The notes under the pieces are model-generated. The model ran no database searches. It had not been told where the DNA came from and saw nothing but the letters and a program-made list of their open reading frames with translations. DNA of 64,000 nucleotides, taken from assembly GCA_963691705.1 (NCBI GenBank), contig OY829545.1, positions 57,328,192 to 57,392,191 of the forward strand, given 5' to 3'. A program made the position numbers and the translations under genes. Below, in pieces: positions 33,297 to 45,292 of the stretch (within the stretch, counting starts at the first letter, position 1; each line of letters begins with the position of its first letter). The DNA comes from Viola odorata (taxonomy: Eukaryota > Streptophyta > Magnoliopsida > Malpighiales > Violaceae).

Positions 33297-36109
33297 CTGT
33301 TTCAAAGAAACGAATATATAACATGGTGATATTAAAAGAGAATTACATGCAGTGCCAATGTAATATTGTGCATCGTACGCCAAAAAAGAAGGAGAGAAGT
33401 AATCGTACCTGGTATGTATGAAGATCAAATTTGGGTATGGTTACAAGTTCAACAAGTTCTGAAAAAAAAATATACATTCGAAGGTTTGCGTCAAAATAAA
33501 AATAAAAAAAAACAAAAATTAATAAGGCATTGGCGCATGAATACATAAAGGGCGACATGGTGGCATACATACATCAACACGTCCAGAAATTGAAAATCAC
33601 CAAGGCAGCAGCATGCAACTTTGTAAAAAAAAAAAAAAGTTGCTCTTGGAACGACAACAGAAGGAGCACAGCAGTAGTATGCAATAACAATCAAAGACAA
33701 AGAAGGAGTGCAACAACGTGCATATATGTATGTATATTGTGGCATGCAAGTATATAAAATGAAAGGCACAAATGAAGCATCAGCAAAAGCAGTAAAGCCA
33801 AAAGCAAAAGGATTAAATCCAACCCTACCAAAATCAATTAAATTTATCACCAAAGTTCCATTTCTCTCACCTTCACCGCCAAAAACAAAAACCCATTCAC
33901 CAAAATCAAAACTCAAATCTCCACCCCTCTCTGCTCTCTTTTATCCAGTTCAACAAAAAACAATTTTGCAGCGGGGGCGGCATGGTCGCATATATATATA
34001 TATATCAAAGCAGTAGCATGCAACTTTGTAAAAAAAAAAAAGAGTTGCTCTTGGAACGACAACAGTAGCATGCAATAACAATCAAAAACAAAAAGGAAAA
34101 AGAAAAGAAGGTGCTTTTTACCAAGTGATGCACAATCAATTAAGGAAAAGAGCACTTGCTTGCTTTTGATGGCGTTCCTGCGCAAACCAAATGAAGGAAA
34201 ATGGAACTAAAGTCAACCAATCAAAAAGTGAAGGATCCATGGATATGGCTAGGAATTAAACCATTACATGCCAAAACAAGAAGCCATGTGTATATGCAGA
34301 AGCATTAACGGAAAAAAAAATCAAGAAGTTACCTTTTCTTTGTTCTCCCTCGGAGGACAACAAGCCTAAACTACCAACTAATCAGAGAAACATGAAAAAA
34401 AGATTACCTTCTCTCTTTTGATGCAGCCACCAGTCGAAGAAGAGAAGTAAAGGAAGAAGGTGTCTTGTGCTGAAATTTAAAGAAGTAAAAAAGGGTTAGA
34501 TGGTGCTTGCGTCTCTGCATCAAGGAAGAGAAAACGTGATTAGAATCCAAAATCCAGTGAAGGAAGATGAAGCCTTGTATATATGCAGAGGCATTAACAA
34601 ATAGAAAAACGAATCAAGAGGTTACCTTTTTCTCTCTCGGATGACCACGGCAACAACCCACAACAAGAGAGTGAAGGCATGCACAAATAAAGAAGCCATG
34701 GAGCCTTGTATGAAATAATAAATCAGAAAAAAAGGAAGGCACATGTCTCGGGAGAGGGACTGCATGAGCACTCAGGTAAACAAATGAAAGCATGCTTGCA
34801 TAGTGCATGGGAAAAATAATAATAATAATAAACAAATAAATAATAATAAAGGAAACATGCGTGCAAGTAAAAATATATTGTGGTAGTGTCAGCGGATGTG
34901 GATGCTGTGGGAGCGGCACTGGTTTCGATTGAGATTTGAAGGAGGGTGAGGCGCGGTGATGCCGTGGTTGTGCGGCGGCTGTGATGGAGGAAGCCGGCTG
35001 GGTCTTGGTGGCTGGGTAGGTTTGTGGTGTTGATGTGGTCGGAGGAGACAGCGTGGTGAAGACGGCTGAAGGTGGCCGAGGTTGTCGCGCCGGCGATGGA
35101 GCTGGTGGCGGCGGTGAGTGTTGTCAGACTTGGCGGTGGTTGGTGCCGCGTTGGATGTGTCGGGATGGATTCCGATTTGGTTATCTCGTGGTTGCAGCGT
35201 GATTTCGACGGTGTTTGTGTAGGGATGGCTGCGGTGGTTGCAGCTTGACTTCGGTGTTGATGGCGGCTTGCGAGTTGGAGCCGCGGTGGCGAGGGTGGTC
35301 GGTGCCCCGAGGGTTGTGTCGGGTTGGTTGACGTTTTAGGTGTTTCGTGGTGGTGTTGTGCGGATCTGGAGGAGGATGAGCAGATCTGGAGACAGAGTGG
35401 TGAGGCAGTGGGAGGCTGTCCGAGAGGTTTCGGCGGCGTGGATGTGATCCGCCAGCCGTGGCGGATGTGAGGATGGCCGGCCGTGATGGATGTATCCGGC
35501 GGGGGTGAGGTTGGCATCGACGAGTTTGACCTGGAGATGGGTGAGCCGGCTGGGCTGGGCTTTATTTTAGGTGTTGGGCTACTTGAGAGTAGTTGGGCTT
35601 GGGCTTGGGCTTGGGCTAGCATGTTTTTGGTTCAATTTGCTATTTGGGACCATTTTCGGGTGTTAGTTGTGAGGTAATTCGTGTTGTATTCGAGGAGAGT
35701 GGCGAGTGTGTTTTGTTGTTTGATTCCGGTTTAGCCAGTTGTTTTAGGTTCGTGTCTCTTATATTTGGTTCGTGTTTTCTATGGTCATTTGTTATGACCC
35801 TATTAATATTAACATATCTCTACCTATTAAAAAAAACAAAAACATGCTGCATGTTTCAACTTTAAAAAAAAAGAATATATATATATAATAATAATAATAA
35901 TAATAACAATAATAATAATAAAGGAAGCATGCGTGGGAAAAGTGTACAATAAAAAAGGAAAGGAGACAAGAAGACCCTAAAGAAAGGAGACAAGAAGAGA
36001 CATGCTCCAGTTATTAAGCATGGAAAGAAAATAATAATAAGAATAAATAAAATAAATAAATAAATAAATAAATGAAAAATGAAAAATGATATCAAGGGTT
36101 AGCACAGGC
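33297..36109. other. Long non-coding 3' region of the Tat element
   Basis: AT-rich DNA, probably holding the promoter of the antisense gene at its left end. It includes two copies of an 80-bp segment (33609-33690 and 34011-34085), two related segments near 34280 and 34570, AAT microsatellites at 34818-34850 and 35886-35922, and a GC-rich stretch of about 1 kb. The 299-codon Pro/Ser/Thr-rich ORF at 34723-35622 (minus) shows no family that I recognise. Confidence 0.6.
34870..35835 (+). other. GC-rich segment of unknown origin, possible retro-insert
   Basis: Base composition departs sharply from the surroundings (many GGTGGCGG-type runs). It ends in ATCTCTACCTATTAAAAAAAAC, like the 3' end of a plant retroposon. 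Similar AAACATGCGTGCA / AAACATGCTGCA sequences flank it and could be a decayed target duplication. The evidence is weak. Confidence 0.35.
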
Positions 36110-36383
36110 GTGACATGCGGTTAAAGTAGAGCTAACTTTTCCTAAAAAGCCATTTTCATGGCTTCTCTCCTCCGTAGCCGTCCATGGCGTTGTAAGCCGT
36201 TTTTCATGGCGTTGTAAGCAGTTCATGGTGTAGTGAGCCGTTTCATGGCGTAGTAAATCCTCTGTGGTCAACTTTCCCTCACCTACTTGCCTCTTCCCTT
36301 CTTGTTAGCCCCCGTCTAGCCCCTTCCGACCACGTTCTTCCTTGTGGTTGGTATCTTTTCTTGTCAAGTCCTGTAGTTGTATT

Positions 36384-36638
36384 TTTTTTTTAATCAGTAG
36401 AAAGTTATATTGAATTGAAATGTCACGAAGAACATGACTGAAGGTTACAAGACACTGCCTCAAAGGCAGTGCAACAAACGCTCTCAAAATCAAATGAAGC
36501 CCCAAAGAAAGGGCAAAGGGCTGACTCCCTAGCCCACTATTGGACCTGACTCCTCAACAACCTACATCTGAGAAACACCGAGCTTGGATTCACCGATTGA
36601 GTAACCATGCCGGGGATTGAAGAACATCGGACATACTG
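36384..36638 (-). mobile_element. Short antisense retro-insert (SINE or 5'-truncated LINE) within the LINE
   Basis: 255 bp flanked by a 16-bp duplication with one mismatch (36368-36383 and 36639-36654, GTC[C/T]TGTAGTTGTATT). On the minus strand it ends CAATATAACTTTCTACTGAT followed by an A-run, as retroposed DNA does. No pol III box was identified, so SINE versus LINE fragment is open. Confidence 0.8.
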
Positions 36639-36844
36639 GTCTTGTAGTTGTATTACTGCAACGGTTAATTGTAATAGCAAAGAAGATTGCTACTCCATTC
36701 TAGTCTTTCAATAACCATCTTTTTTAGTGATGGATAAACAAAAATCAAAGGAAACAGGCATGCTCTGCGTCTCCACTGCGAGCCTCTGTAGTCTCACCAC
36801 TGCCGGCCACGCCGCCTTTTGACTTCCTTCACCTTCTCGGTTTC

Positions 36845-37030
36845 CTGTTTGAGGAGGAGGATCTTGCTTTCAACCGTTTTCATCTTGAGCATATTACTTT
36901 GTCCTCTCAAGACCTCCTCCTGAGATCGATCAGCCTTGGTCCTCCTCATCTTTCCGTTTTTGCTTCCCGTAAGTCTTCCTCCTTCATCTGTTTCAATTTC
37001 AAAATTTCAATCTTTAGGAGTTTTCTGAAT
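36845..37030 (+). pseudogene. Possible trace of LINE ORF1
   Basis: A stop-free stretch reads HLLGFLFEEEDLAFNRFHLE and onward, resembling the acidic N-terminal part of plant L1 ORF1. The rest of ORF1, including any CCHC knuckle, is missing before ORF2 at 37445. Low confidence. Confidence 0.35.
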
Positions 37031-37444
37031 AATCTTCTATCCTTCGAGTACTGTTGTGTTTATTTTCCAAACCTTTGATCATGTCCGCGTTCTACTTTGC
37101 TTGCTAAGCTTTTTGATATTTATTATTTTTTATTCCTTGTCTTTTGAGAAAGGTGAAGCGTGCTTGCCTTTTGACTTTGCTTTTTCACTTTATTGAATTT
37201 CCTTAATTATTTTCCTTTAGTGTTTTTTTAAGGCCACGAGTGTTTCTTTGATCCCTTTCCTTTATATGGTTTTTTTTAATAATTGCTACTTCCACTAGAG
37301 AATAGATTCTTCGTAGGATTGTCCTTGCCCTTGGCCTAAGTGGGTTGTTTGGTTTTCTCGGATGGGGAGAGGTTGGGGCGGAGTGTCACGTGCAGTAGTT
37401 TTTTCTGGTCCAGCGGGGGTTGCTAAGTAACCCTGCCCAGTGCT

Positions 37445-40400
37445 ATGAGTGTCTTGTTTTGGAACTGTCGGGGGCTTGGGAACCCTCAGGCAGAGGCAAA
37501 TTTCTCTAAGTTGCTAGGCTTAGAACTCCCTACTTTAGTGTTTCTGTCTGAAACAAAATTGTTTGAGAGTCAGCTTCGTAAATTGAATAATAAATGGTCG
37601 TTTTCTTATGTGCTTGCTGTTGACTGTGAGGGTGATAATAGAAGAGGTGGGTTGGCTCTGATGTGCAGAAATGATATTTCTGTTAATGTGTTACATTGTG
37701 ATGCCCACTGTATTGACGTTGAATTATTAAACGGCTTGACTCATGGCCCCCTTGGAGATTTACGGGCATTTATGGATGGCCACGTACTGCAGATAAACAC
37801 AGAACTTGGGAGATGCTTCGATCTATAAAAGATAAGAGCCCCCATCCATGGCTCTGCGTCGGTGATTTTAATGAAGTTATGTGGGGCTATGAGAAGTTGG
37901 GTGGTTTGAATAAAAATTTCAACGAGATGGATGCCTTCTGGTGCACTCTTGACGAATGTAATCTTATCGATCTCGGGTTCTCGGGCCCTAAGTTTACCTG
38001 GTGTAACAATCAACGAGCCAATGGTACTATTATGGAAAGACTCGATAGAGGGACGGTGGATGAGCAGTGGAAGAGTTGCTTTCCTGAAGCTGCAGTCAAA
38101 CATCTCCCCCGGTTCGGATCAGACCACTGCCCGATTCTGATTAAGTTGACCACTGAGGTCGATAGGAGCCCAAGGGGCAAAGTGTTTCGTTTTGAGGCGG
38201 CATGGCTTAGAGAGGAGTCGTGTTTTGATTTCGTCAAAGAGATGTGGAGTGGGACAGAGTTTCAGGGGCCTAGAGATTCGCTTGACCAACTTCTAAAGAT
38301 CTGTGGGTCGAAGCTTTCAAGGTGGAGTAAGGAGGTCTTTGGAAATGTCCACAAAACCATTGTACAAAAGAGGGAACAGTTGGGAAGGCTGCAGAACCAA
38401 CCAATATCGAATTCCATCCTAGATGAGATTGAGCGGGTTAGTAAAGAGGTCGAGGAATTAATCCATAGGGAGGAGGTGATGTGGAAGCAACGGTCACGGG
38501 TCCTCTGGCTTTAAGAGGGGGACAAGAACACCAAATTCTTCCATGCCCGTGCGTCCCAAAGAAAAAAGAAGAATACCATTGACCGTATTCAGGATGAGTC
38601 GGGTAGTTGGAGAGAAACGCGTGAGGAAGTAGAAGGGACATTCCTAGCGTATTATAAGTCTTTATTCTCTTCTGGAGGTAGCAACCTTTCTTCTAATATC
38701 TTACAAATTATAACTCCCCGTGTTTCCCCTTCCATGAATTTATGTCTCGATCAGATTTTCACAAAAGATGAAGTTTTCAAAGCTTTAAAACAGATGCATC
38801 CCACGAAGGCCCCAGGCCCGGATGGAATGCCTCCACTTTTTTTCCAAAAATTTTGGTCTTTTCTAGAAAATCATGTTTGCAAAGCCGTTCTGGGAATTTT
38901 AAATGATGGGGAGGACCCCAGCCACCTTAACCATACCTTCATCACTCTAATCCCTAAAGTAGCCAACTCGTCTAAATGCTCCCAGTTTCGCCCTATCAGC
39001 TTATACAATGTCATCTTCAAATTGATTACTAAAGTGCTTGCAAATCGATTAAAGAAGATTCTGCCAAGTATAGTTGCGGAAAATCAGAGTGCTTTTGTTC
39101 CAGGAAGACTCATTACAGATAACGCCCTGATTGCCCAGGAGATCTTTCATGGGATGAACAAAAAAATATCTGGTCCAGGGTGGATGAGTGTCAAGTTGGA
39201 TATGAGTAAGGCCTACGACAGAGTCGAGTGGAACTTCCTGGAGGCGATCTTGTCCCGTATGGGGTTTTCATCTCGATGGACATCGCTGGTCATGCGATGT
39301 GTCACATCGGTATCTTATGCTATCCTCCTAAACGGGACGCCTGGCACCACTTTCCATCCAGAAAGAGGACTTCGATAGGGGGACCCACTGTCCCCTTATT
39401 TATTCCTTCTATGTGCAGAGGCCCTCTCGGCAATGCTCCAAGCTGCAGCTTCAACTAATAGGATCCATGGTTACACAATTTGTCAAGGTAGCCTAGAGGT
39501 TAGTCACCTTTTCTATGCGGACGATAGTCTTATTTTTGCTAGGGCAAATGTGGAGGAGGCAGGGGTCATCAGTTCGATTTTAAAGGAATATGAGGCGTCC
39601 GACCAGAAGGTCAATCTGGATAAATCAGCAATATGCTTTAGCAAGAATGTAGGCCATGAGGTCAGATCGCGGGTAACAGCGAGATTAGGTATGGTGGGGA
39701 CAAATTCACATGAGAATTACTTGGGGCTTCCAGTCTCCTTTGGTCGGTCCAAAAAGGGGTTGTTCACTTCGATTCGGGATAGAATTTGCAAGAGACTAGG
39801 AGGGTGGAAAGAGAAGAAATTGTCCCAGGCAGGAAGGGAAGTGTTGATTAAATCGGTCATCCAGTTCATACCAACATATATAATGAGCTGTTTTGAAATC
39901 CCAATCTCCATTTGTGAAGAGTTAGAGAAAGCTACAAGAAGATTTTGGTGGGGGGGAAACGCGGAAGAACGCAAGATGCACTGGGTATCCTGGGAAAAAT
40001 TATGCAGATCAGGAGGTGGGAGGACTCAGCTTTAGGAAAGTGAGGGAATTTAACCTTGCGCTTCTCGCGAAACAGGGCTGGCGATTGCATAAACATCTGA
40101 ACTCCCTACTCTCCCAAGTTTGGAAAGCTCAGTATTACCCACACTCAGACTTTCTGGAGGCTGGGGTGGGATCACACCCTAGTTACGTTTGGCGGAGCAT
40201 CATGGCAGGTAGATCGGTCCTTCACAAAGGCTCCTTTTGGCGGGTGGGGAATGGGGAGCAAATATGGATTTGGAAGGTTCCGTGGCTCCCTTCGGTAGCA
40301 AACGGACTGGTCTCAGCGCCTGTGTCAGTACTGGGCGAGGATGTAAAAGTGGCTGAGTTAATTGACCTGGAGCGGCGCTGCTGGAAAGCAGATCTCGTGG

Positions 40401-41542
40401 AGTAACATTTTCCACAGCAGGAGATATCGGAAATATTAAGCCTACCGCTTAGTCGGATTGAGGCGAATGATACTCTTGTGTGGAGGGGAACTACGAACGG
40501 GAAATATTCGGTCCGAAGTGGGTACCACAGTCTAACATCGGCAACTGCTCAGGAGGACCCGAGCCTAACTAGAGGTTGGTGGAAATATCTATGGGGGTTA
40601 ACTATCCCACCAAAGTTCAAAAACTTCATTTGGAGGCTAGGGAATGGCTCCCTCCCGACCAGACTAAACCTAGGGAGAAGAGGAACAATGGTGGACCCGG
40701 TTTGCCCCTGTTGCAACGAAGAGGTTGAGTCGGCTTCACACTTGCTGCTGTCTTGTCCTTTTGCAATCGGGGGTTTGAGATAAGTTTGACTTTTGGGATA
40801 GAGTTCTAACGCAACGAGGAAATTGGGTTGAATGGTTAGCAGCGACAAGGACATCCCTGAATGAACCAAATCTTGAAAAACTGATTTCAATCCTATGGTC
40901 GCTATGGATGTCGAGGAACTGCAGGATTTTCTGCCAACACATCGAGCAAGTCCAAGAGGTGGTTATAAGGGGTGGGAAGTTACTATCCGATTTTAAGGTG
41001 GCCTAGCATTTGAACCAGAGGTCCCCTCCCCCCACAACCTCCAACAACCATCCCACCAATCCCAAGTGGAATGATCCTCCAGCAGGATTGATCAAGATTA
41101 ACACAGATGCAGCCGTCGGGCTCTCGGGGATTGGTCTGGGATTCATAGCTCGAGACGAGAAGGGAAGTTCAATTTTCTCAGGGGCTATTTCCTTCCCCAC
41201 AAGATAGATGCGCCAACAATAGAGGCCCTAGCGATGCGAGACGCCATTACACAGGCCAGGCTATGGGGTTTTGATAGGATCATCCTTGAATCAGCCTGTC
41301 TACAAAACATCTTAGCTCTGACTTCCGGGGACTTCCCTTTGACCTATACGGGCTTGGTTCTGGAAGAGTTCGCACAACTTACGTCTACGTTCCATAGTTG
41401 TTCTTTTACATACTCATGTAGGTCCACGAATGTTGTAGCACATGAGTTAGGCCAATTGGCTTTGATTTTCGGTTTAGGAAATGTTTGGTTAGGGGAATGC
41501 CCCGAGGCGATCGCGCCTTTTGTACTTTCAGATGTGAATTAA
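37445..41542 (+). pseudogene. LINE ORF2: endonuclease, reverse transcriptase, RNase H (broken)
   Basis: The apurinic-type endonuclease starts at 37445 (SVLFWNCRGLGNP) and continues after a frame change with WLCVGDFNEV and FGSDHCPILI. The RT shows PTKAPGPDGMPPLFFQ, FRPISLYNVIFKLITKVLANRL, VKLDMSKAYDRVEW and the catalytic YADDSLIF near 39517. Further on come a zinc-knuckle-like CPCCNEEVESASHLLLSC and an RNase H (INTDAAVGLSGIG, then ESACLQNILAL). Stops are TAA 38512, TAG 39376 (within GLR*GDPLSPYLF) and TAA 40403; frameshifts occur near 37810, 40015 and in the RNase H. The element can no longer copy itself. Confidence 0.93.
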
Positions 41543-41577
41543 TCTAATTCTCTTTTCCTTTCAAAAAAAAAAAAAAA

Positions 41578-41902
41578 GGGGTCAGCACAGGCCTATGAAT
41601 GTGGCCTCCTTTTGGCAGAAAGAGAAAGAGAAAGAAAATGGGCGTTGCCAAGGCTCATAAAGAAGCCATGTTGATCATTGGCCCATATTGCTCCTGGAAG
41701 CAAGATTAAATTCTTTGGCATAAGTTCTAAAGAAGATTGTGCGTAGCCAACTTCTCTAAAGTCAAAATGGTTCCTTGATTGATTTGGGCCTACAAATATA
41801 ATTGCAAGTTCAGTCCTTAGCGCAAACCAACTCGCTCGAGAAGAAGAAAAAAACTTCAAGATTAATTTACTTCGTCAAGTAAAATAATCTTGAGGGGGCA
41901 TT
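41578..41902 (+). other. Tat 3' end with polypurine tract
   Basis: About 325 bp of Tat 3' sequence between the LINE and the 3' LTR. The tract TTGAGGGGGCATT at 41890-41902 directly precedes the LTR start TGTAGACA. Confidence 0.75.
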
Positions 41903-42594
41903 TGTAGACATCAAAAATTTGGTCCATATTAAAATATTCGGCCCAATCTATAAAATCTACGAAGCCCATGAAGCTTATTTGGTTAAAGCCCATCAGCAAA
42001 TTCATATGGGCCAGAACCCATCTCATGACTATTTATTAATTTGATTAAATACTAAAGAATATTCAAATTAATTAGTATCCAAACCAATAAGATGAAGACA
42101 TGTGTCATCTTTTCAATTCCAAAATTGCCCTCATGAGCCTATAAATAGGAGGTTCATTAGAAGGTGAAGGGGACATTTTCCAAGAGAGGGAGATGAAGTG
42201 TTGCTGAAGCCATCACTCTCAAGGAAGAAGGAAGAGCCACAAGCCGATTCAAGGTCGATTTCCCCCTCAACCACATCAAATCAAGGAGGAGCCACAAGCT
42301 GATTCAAGGTCGGTTCTCTCTCAACTACATCAAATCAAATCAACCGTGGAGCCATAAGCTGATTCAAGGCCGGTTCTCTCTCAACTACATCAAATCAAAT
42401 CAACCGTGGAGCCACAAGCCGATTCAAGGCCAAATCCGTCAACCATCAAACTCAAATACAAATCCAAATCTGGAGTGAAAAATGATTTATTAATCAGAGG
42501 AATCTAGAGAAGAAGAACCACTTATTTTACATTCAAATCATTTGTAATTTGACACGTGTAATTTTTCCCTTCGGGAGGGAAATTTGTGTGTACA
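41903..42594 (+). mobile_element. 3' LTR of the Tat element (692 bp)
   Basis: It starts TGTAGACATC and ends TGTGTACA, followed by the TAATC target duplication. It is shorter than the 5' LTR mainly through a 14-15 bp deletion around 41970. Confidence 0.93.
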
Positions 42595-42947
42595 TAATCA
42601 TAAGTCATTAATACCATCACCACTTGAACTATTACCGTTCGATAAATAGTCTCTTTAATAATTATTTGTTGGGTTCAGTTCTTTTAACTATCTTTTCGTT
42701 GCAAAGGGACACTTTTTGTTAATTTTTCATCCAAAATCCTCACATATTTATTTTGAACATATTTTTTTATTTTTTTTAATTCCAAATAAAATTTAGACTC
42801 CAAAATAAAATTAAAAAAAAAATTCTTAACTTCGTAATCGTTAAATATCTGACTATTTTAATCCCACAATAAGCTTTTCTCTCTTTCAATCATAATGAGC
42901 ATCCAAACTTCCATAATAGGTAGAAATACAGTGGCCATGTCTAAAGG

Positions 42948-44479
42948 TGATCGCGCGTCAAACACGTCAAATATAAGTGTATATTTAATAGGGAAATGGG
43001 GTAGAAGTACAACTTATCACTTTCCACAAGGGATTGTAGATTGTGGTAAGAAGGTCGATCCATAGAGACTTCTAGGAAATGTAGTTCCAGGCTGACTTCC
43101 TCGTCACTGAATTGTGTTGATAGAATCTGAAAACTAAGAAAGAAAACAAAAGAAGTAAAAGCAGTTTAAAATTATCTTGGTCAAAGGTTTGGCCAAGACA
43201 GTGGTCAAGATTATGGAAAATCAAATAAGAGAAAGGATTCCTGGTAAGGGTGTTAGGGAAGCTTCTGTTCTTATGACTCGATCATCGATTCAAGGATGTT
43301 TGTTTCTAAACTCGTAGCACTGCTATAGAGTGAAAGTGCTACTGTTCACTCCTATCTTCCCTCCTCTTCAAATTATGTAGCGGGTGCTCCCTTTCCTGAT
43401 AATCCTAGCCAAGGGACACCTTGCTGGTTAAAGGGTTAATCCACTTGACTGCTATCTTGAATAGTTGTTCGCTTCATCAATGGCACAGGGGAAGACAGTA
43501 CCTAGCCAAGTTGTTTCCCTACGGAAACCCTAGGTTGTCAATCTGGTCTTGGTCTAGATCAATTATTCCTTCTAGTCTGGCGCGAGACTAGTCACCTACT
43601 TCGCCTAGCCGACGGGTGCTCCCTTTCCTTCTAGGCTGGTTGCAACTCTTCTCTACTAGGGTACAAGATTGATCAGGTCTTGACTCAAGTGGGTAAGCGA
43701 TGGGATGAACTTCAAGGAATAATCAAACACGACTTGTAGAAACTCTTAAGTGCAGTTTGATCTCACAAGAACATAAGAACTCAGCTCCTCAACCCTTACC
43801 AAGAATGGGTGGTTTTGTTACTCATAGCCATAATTGGAAAAATAAAAATACTTTTTTATTGAATAATAAATAAATCCAAGAATTCACAAAAGGAAATTCT
43901 GGAGCAAAATTATCAATGTCGAAAAAGGAAAGAAGAAGAAGAGAGGAGAGCCTGTGCAAGGGGGAAACAAAATCGGCTAAATACAAGCTACTGCCCCCTT
44001 GTCCTTCTCCTACTCAAACTCCTAAAACAAATCTAAAAAGATAATATCAATTGTTTTCAAAAAGGGAAATAAAATCGCAAAAATAAAAGAGGGAGATCCT
44101 CAAGGGATTCTTCAAAAGATCTGCATCCGATCCCTCTGAAGCCGCTGGACAGCTGCACTTTGCCAACTCGCAAGCCCAAAATAAAACGCAACCCAAAAAG
44201 ATTGCTAACGCATTTGGCCAAGAAAGCTGTCCGCGGCAGAGTCTTGGCCAAGCTTGCGGCCAAGACGAAATCGTACTCACTTCCTGCTACGCTAAGGGGG
44301 TCTAGGCCAAGCCTCCAGCCAAGACACTCAGAAAATCAGCTTCAATGCTCCACTGCTCCGAAAACAACCTTCAAACCAGAACTGGGAAAAAGCATGGGAA
44401 ATTAAGAAAAATCAGAGGTTCCACTGTCCAAAAATCAAGTAAATGGATAGTAAAAACATGATGAAATGCAATGCAATCA
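42948..44479 (-). mobile_element. Solo LTR, probably Athila-like (1,532 bp)
   Basis: It runs from TGATCGCGCG to AATGCAATCA with TG/CA ends. Flanks AAAGG (42943-42947) and GAACG (44480-44484) are a decayed 5-bp duplication of GAAGG, the uninterrupted base order in units A and B. Its layout resembles the Athila-like LTR at 16144 (an AAGGTCGATCCATAGAG motif in the same relative place), hence the minus orientation. No internal sequence remains. Confidence 0.8.
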
Positions 44480-45292
44480 GAACGACAAACAATTCTTTTC
44501 ACACTAGAAAAGGAAAGAACACAATCCACCTTTAGGAGATGTTACACCAAAGTGAATTACAGATGCACATAAAACTACTTGTGAGACTTGTGAACAAAGA
44601 AAATGCATTGATCACAACAAATTGAGATACAGTGAGGAATCAAAATATAGATGTATTCATGCTGCAATAATTTTAACAACTATGTTACCAAAATAGATTT
44701 TTAACTAACTAAGAGAATTACGTCACACGATTACACTGCTAAATGACCTGAATAATAATTCATTCATTTCTTCTCACCACATAGCCAAACAGTATCAAGC
44801 ATAGTGTAACACAAGAAGTTAAACATATTGAAGTTACTCGAAAGTTATTAAGAAGGTAGCATGTGTTCTAAATTCCAAGGTTCCTCTCACCCTGTGAAAC
44901 TATAGGTAGGGAGGATATTCTAAATTTGAATTAGAAACCATATTCAAGCAATTAGAATCGAGAAGGAAAAGAAATACCTCCTCAACGCAATTAAAAAGAA
45001 AGACTAGTCTATGTATTATGCTGAATTTAAGATCCAGGCTCTCTACTACATGTACTTGCAATTCGTGAAGCAATTGGAGATTCGGTATAAATCATTCAAA
45101 AATGTTGAACACTAAGCTGGAATTTTTCAGTAAATTGACAAGATTATAACATAAATGGGCGTGTGCAGTAGAATGAAACACAGTGATGTGAGTGAAACAC
45201 AATCATAAATTAACAACAAAATGGAGCTAAATTGTGAAACAAACCAGGACTGAAATGATGAAAATCATCTTGAAGGAAAAAAAGCGTCTTAC

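Larger units (their letters stand above)
36110..41577 (+). mobile_element. L1-type LINE inserted in the Tat element
   Basis: It ends in a 15-base A-run (41563-41577). Matching flanks AAGGGTTAGCACAGGC (36094-36109) and, after the A-run, GGGGTCAGCACAGGC (41578-41592) are an imperfect target duplication of about 15 bp. It carries ORF2 with endonuclease, reverse transcriptase and RNase H, all broken, and only a trace of ORF1. Length without the inner insert is about 5.2 kb. Confidence 0.88.
15251..42594 (+). mobile_element. Tat-clade Ty3/gypsy retrotransposon, nested composite (27.3 kb)
   Basis: A complete LTR element with TAATC target duplications at 15246-15250 and 42595-42599. The empty site is readable in units A and C (TTAATTAATCATAAGTC). 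Without the Athila-like and LINE insertions it is about 15.6 kb. The order is 5' LTR, PBS, gag, protease, RT, RNase H, archaeal-type RNase H, integrase, antisense ORF, long 3' region, polypurine tract, 3' LTR. The second RNase H and the antisense ORF are hallmarks of the Tat clade. All coding parts carry stops or frameshifts. The two LTRs differ at about 20 sites plus a 14-15 bp deletion, by eye. Confidence 0.93.
13148..42856 (-). repeat. ARPC5 tandem unit B (interrupted by the 27-kb composite element)
   Basis: Unit B covers 13148-15250 and resumes at 42595 after the composite insertion, giving about 2.36 kb of unit sequence. It is very similar to units A and C across exons, introns and upstream DNA. 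The insertion lies about 0.72 kb upstream of the B start codon. The 14531-15245 stretch has no ORF of note and is the likely B promoter region. Confidence 0.9.

Noticed and set aside
34723..35622. 299-codon minus-strand ORF rich in Pro, Ser, Thr
   Set aside because: No recognisable domain, biased composition, overlaps plus-strand ORFs, and lies in a GC-rich segment of uncertain origin.
36110..36380. Repeated TTTCATGGCGTTGTAAGC units as a possible separate element
   Set aside because: Lies directly after the LINE target duplication and is best read as the LINE 5' untranslated region.
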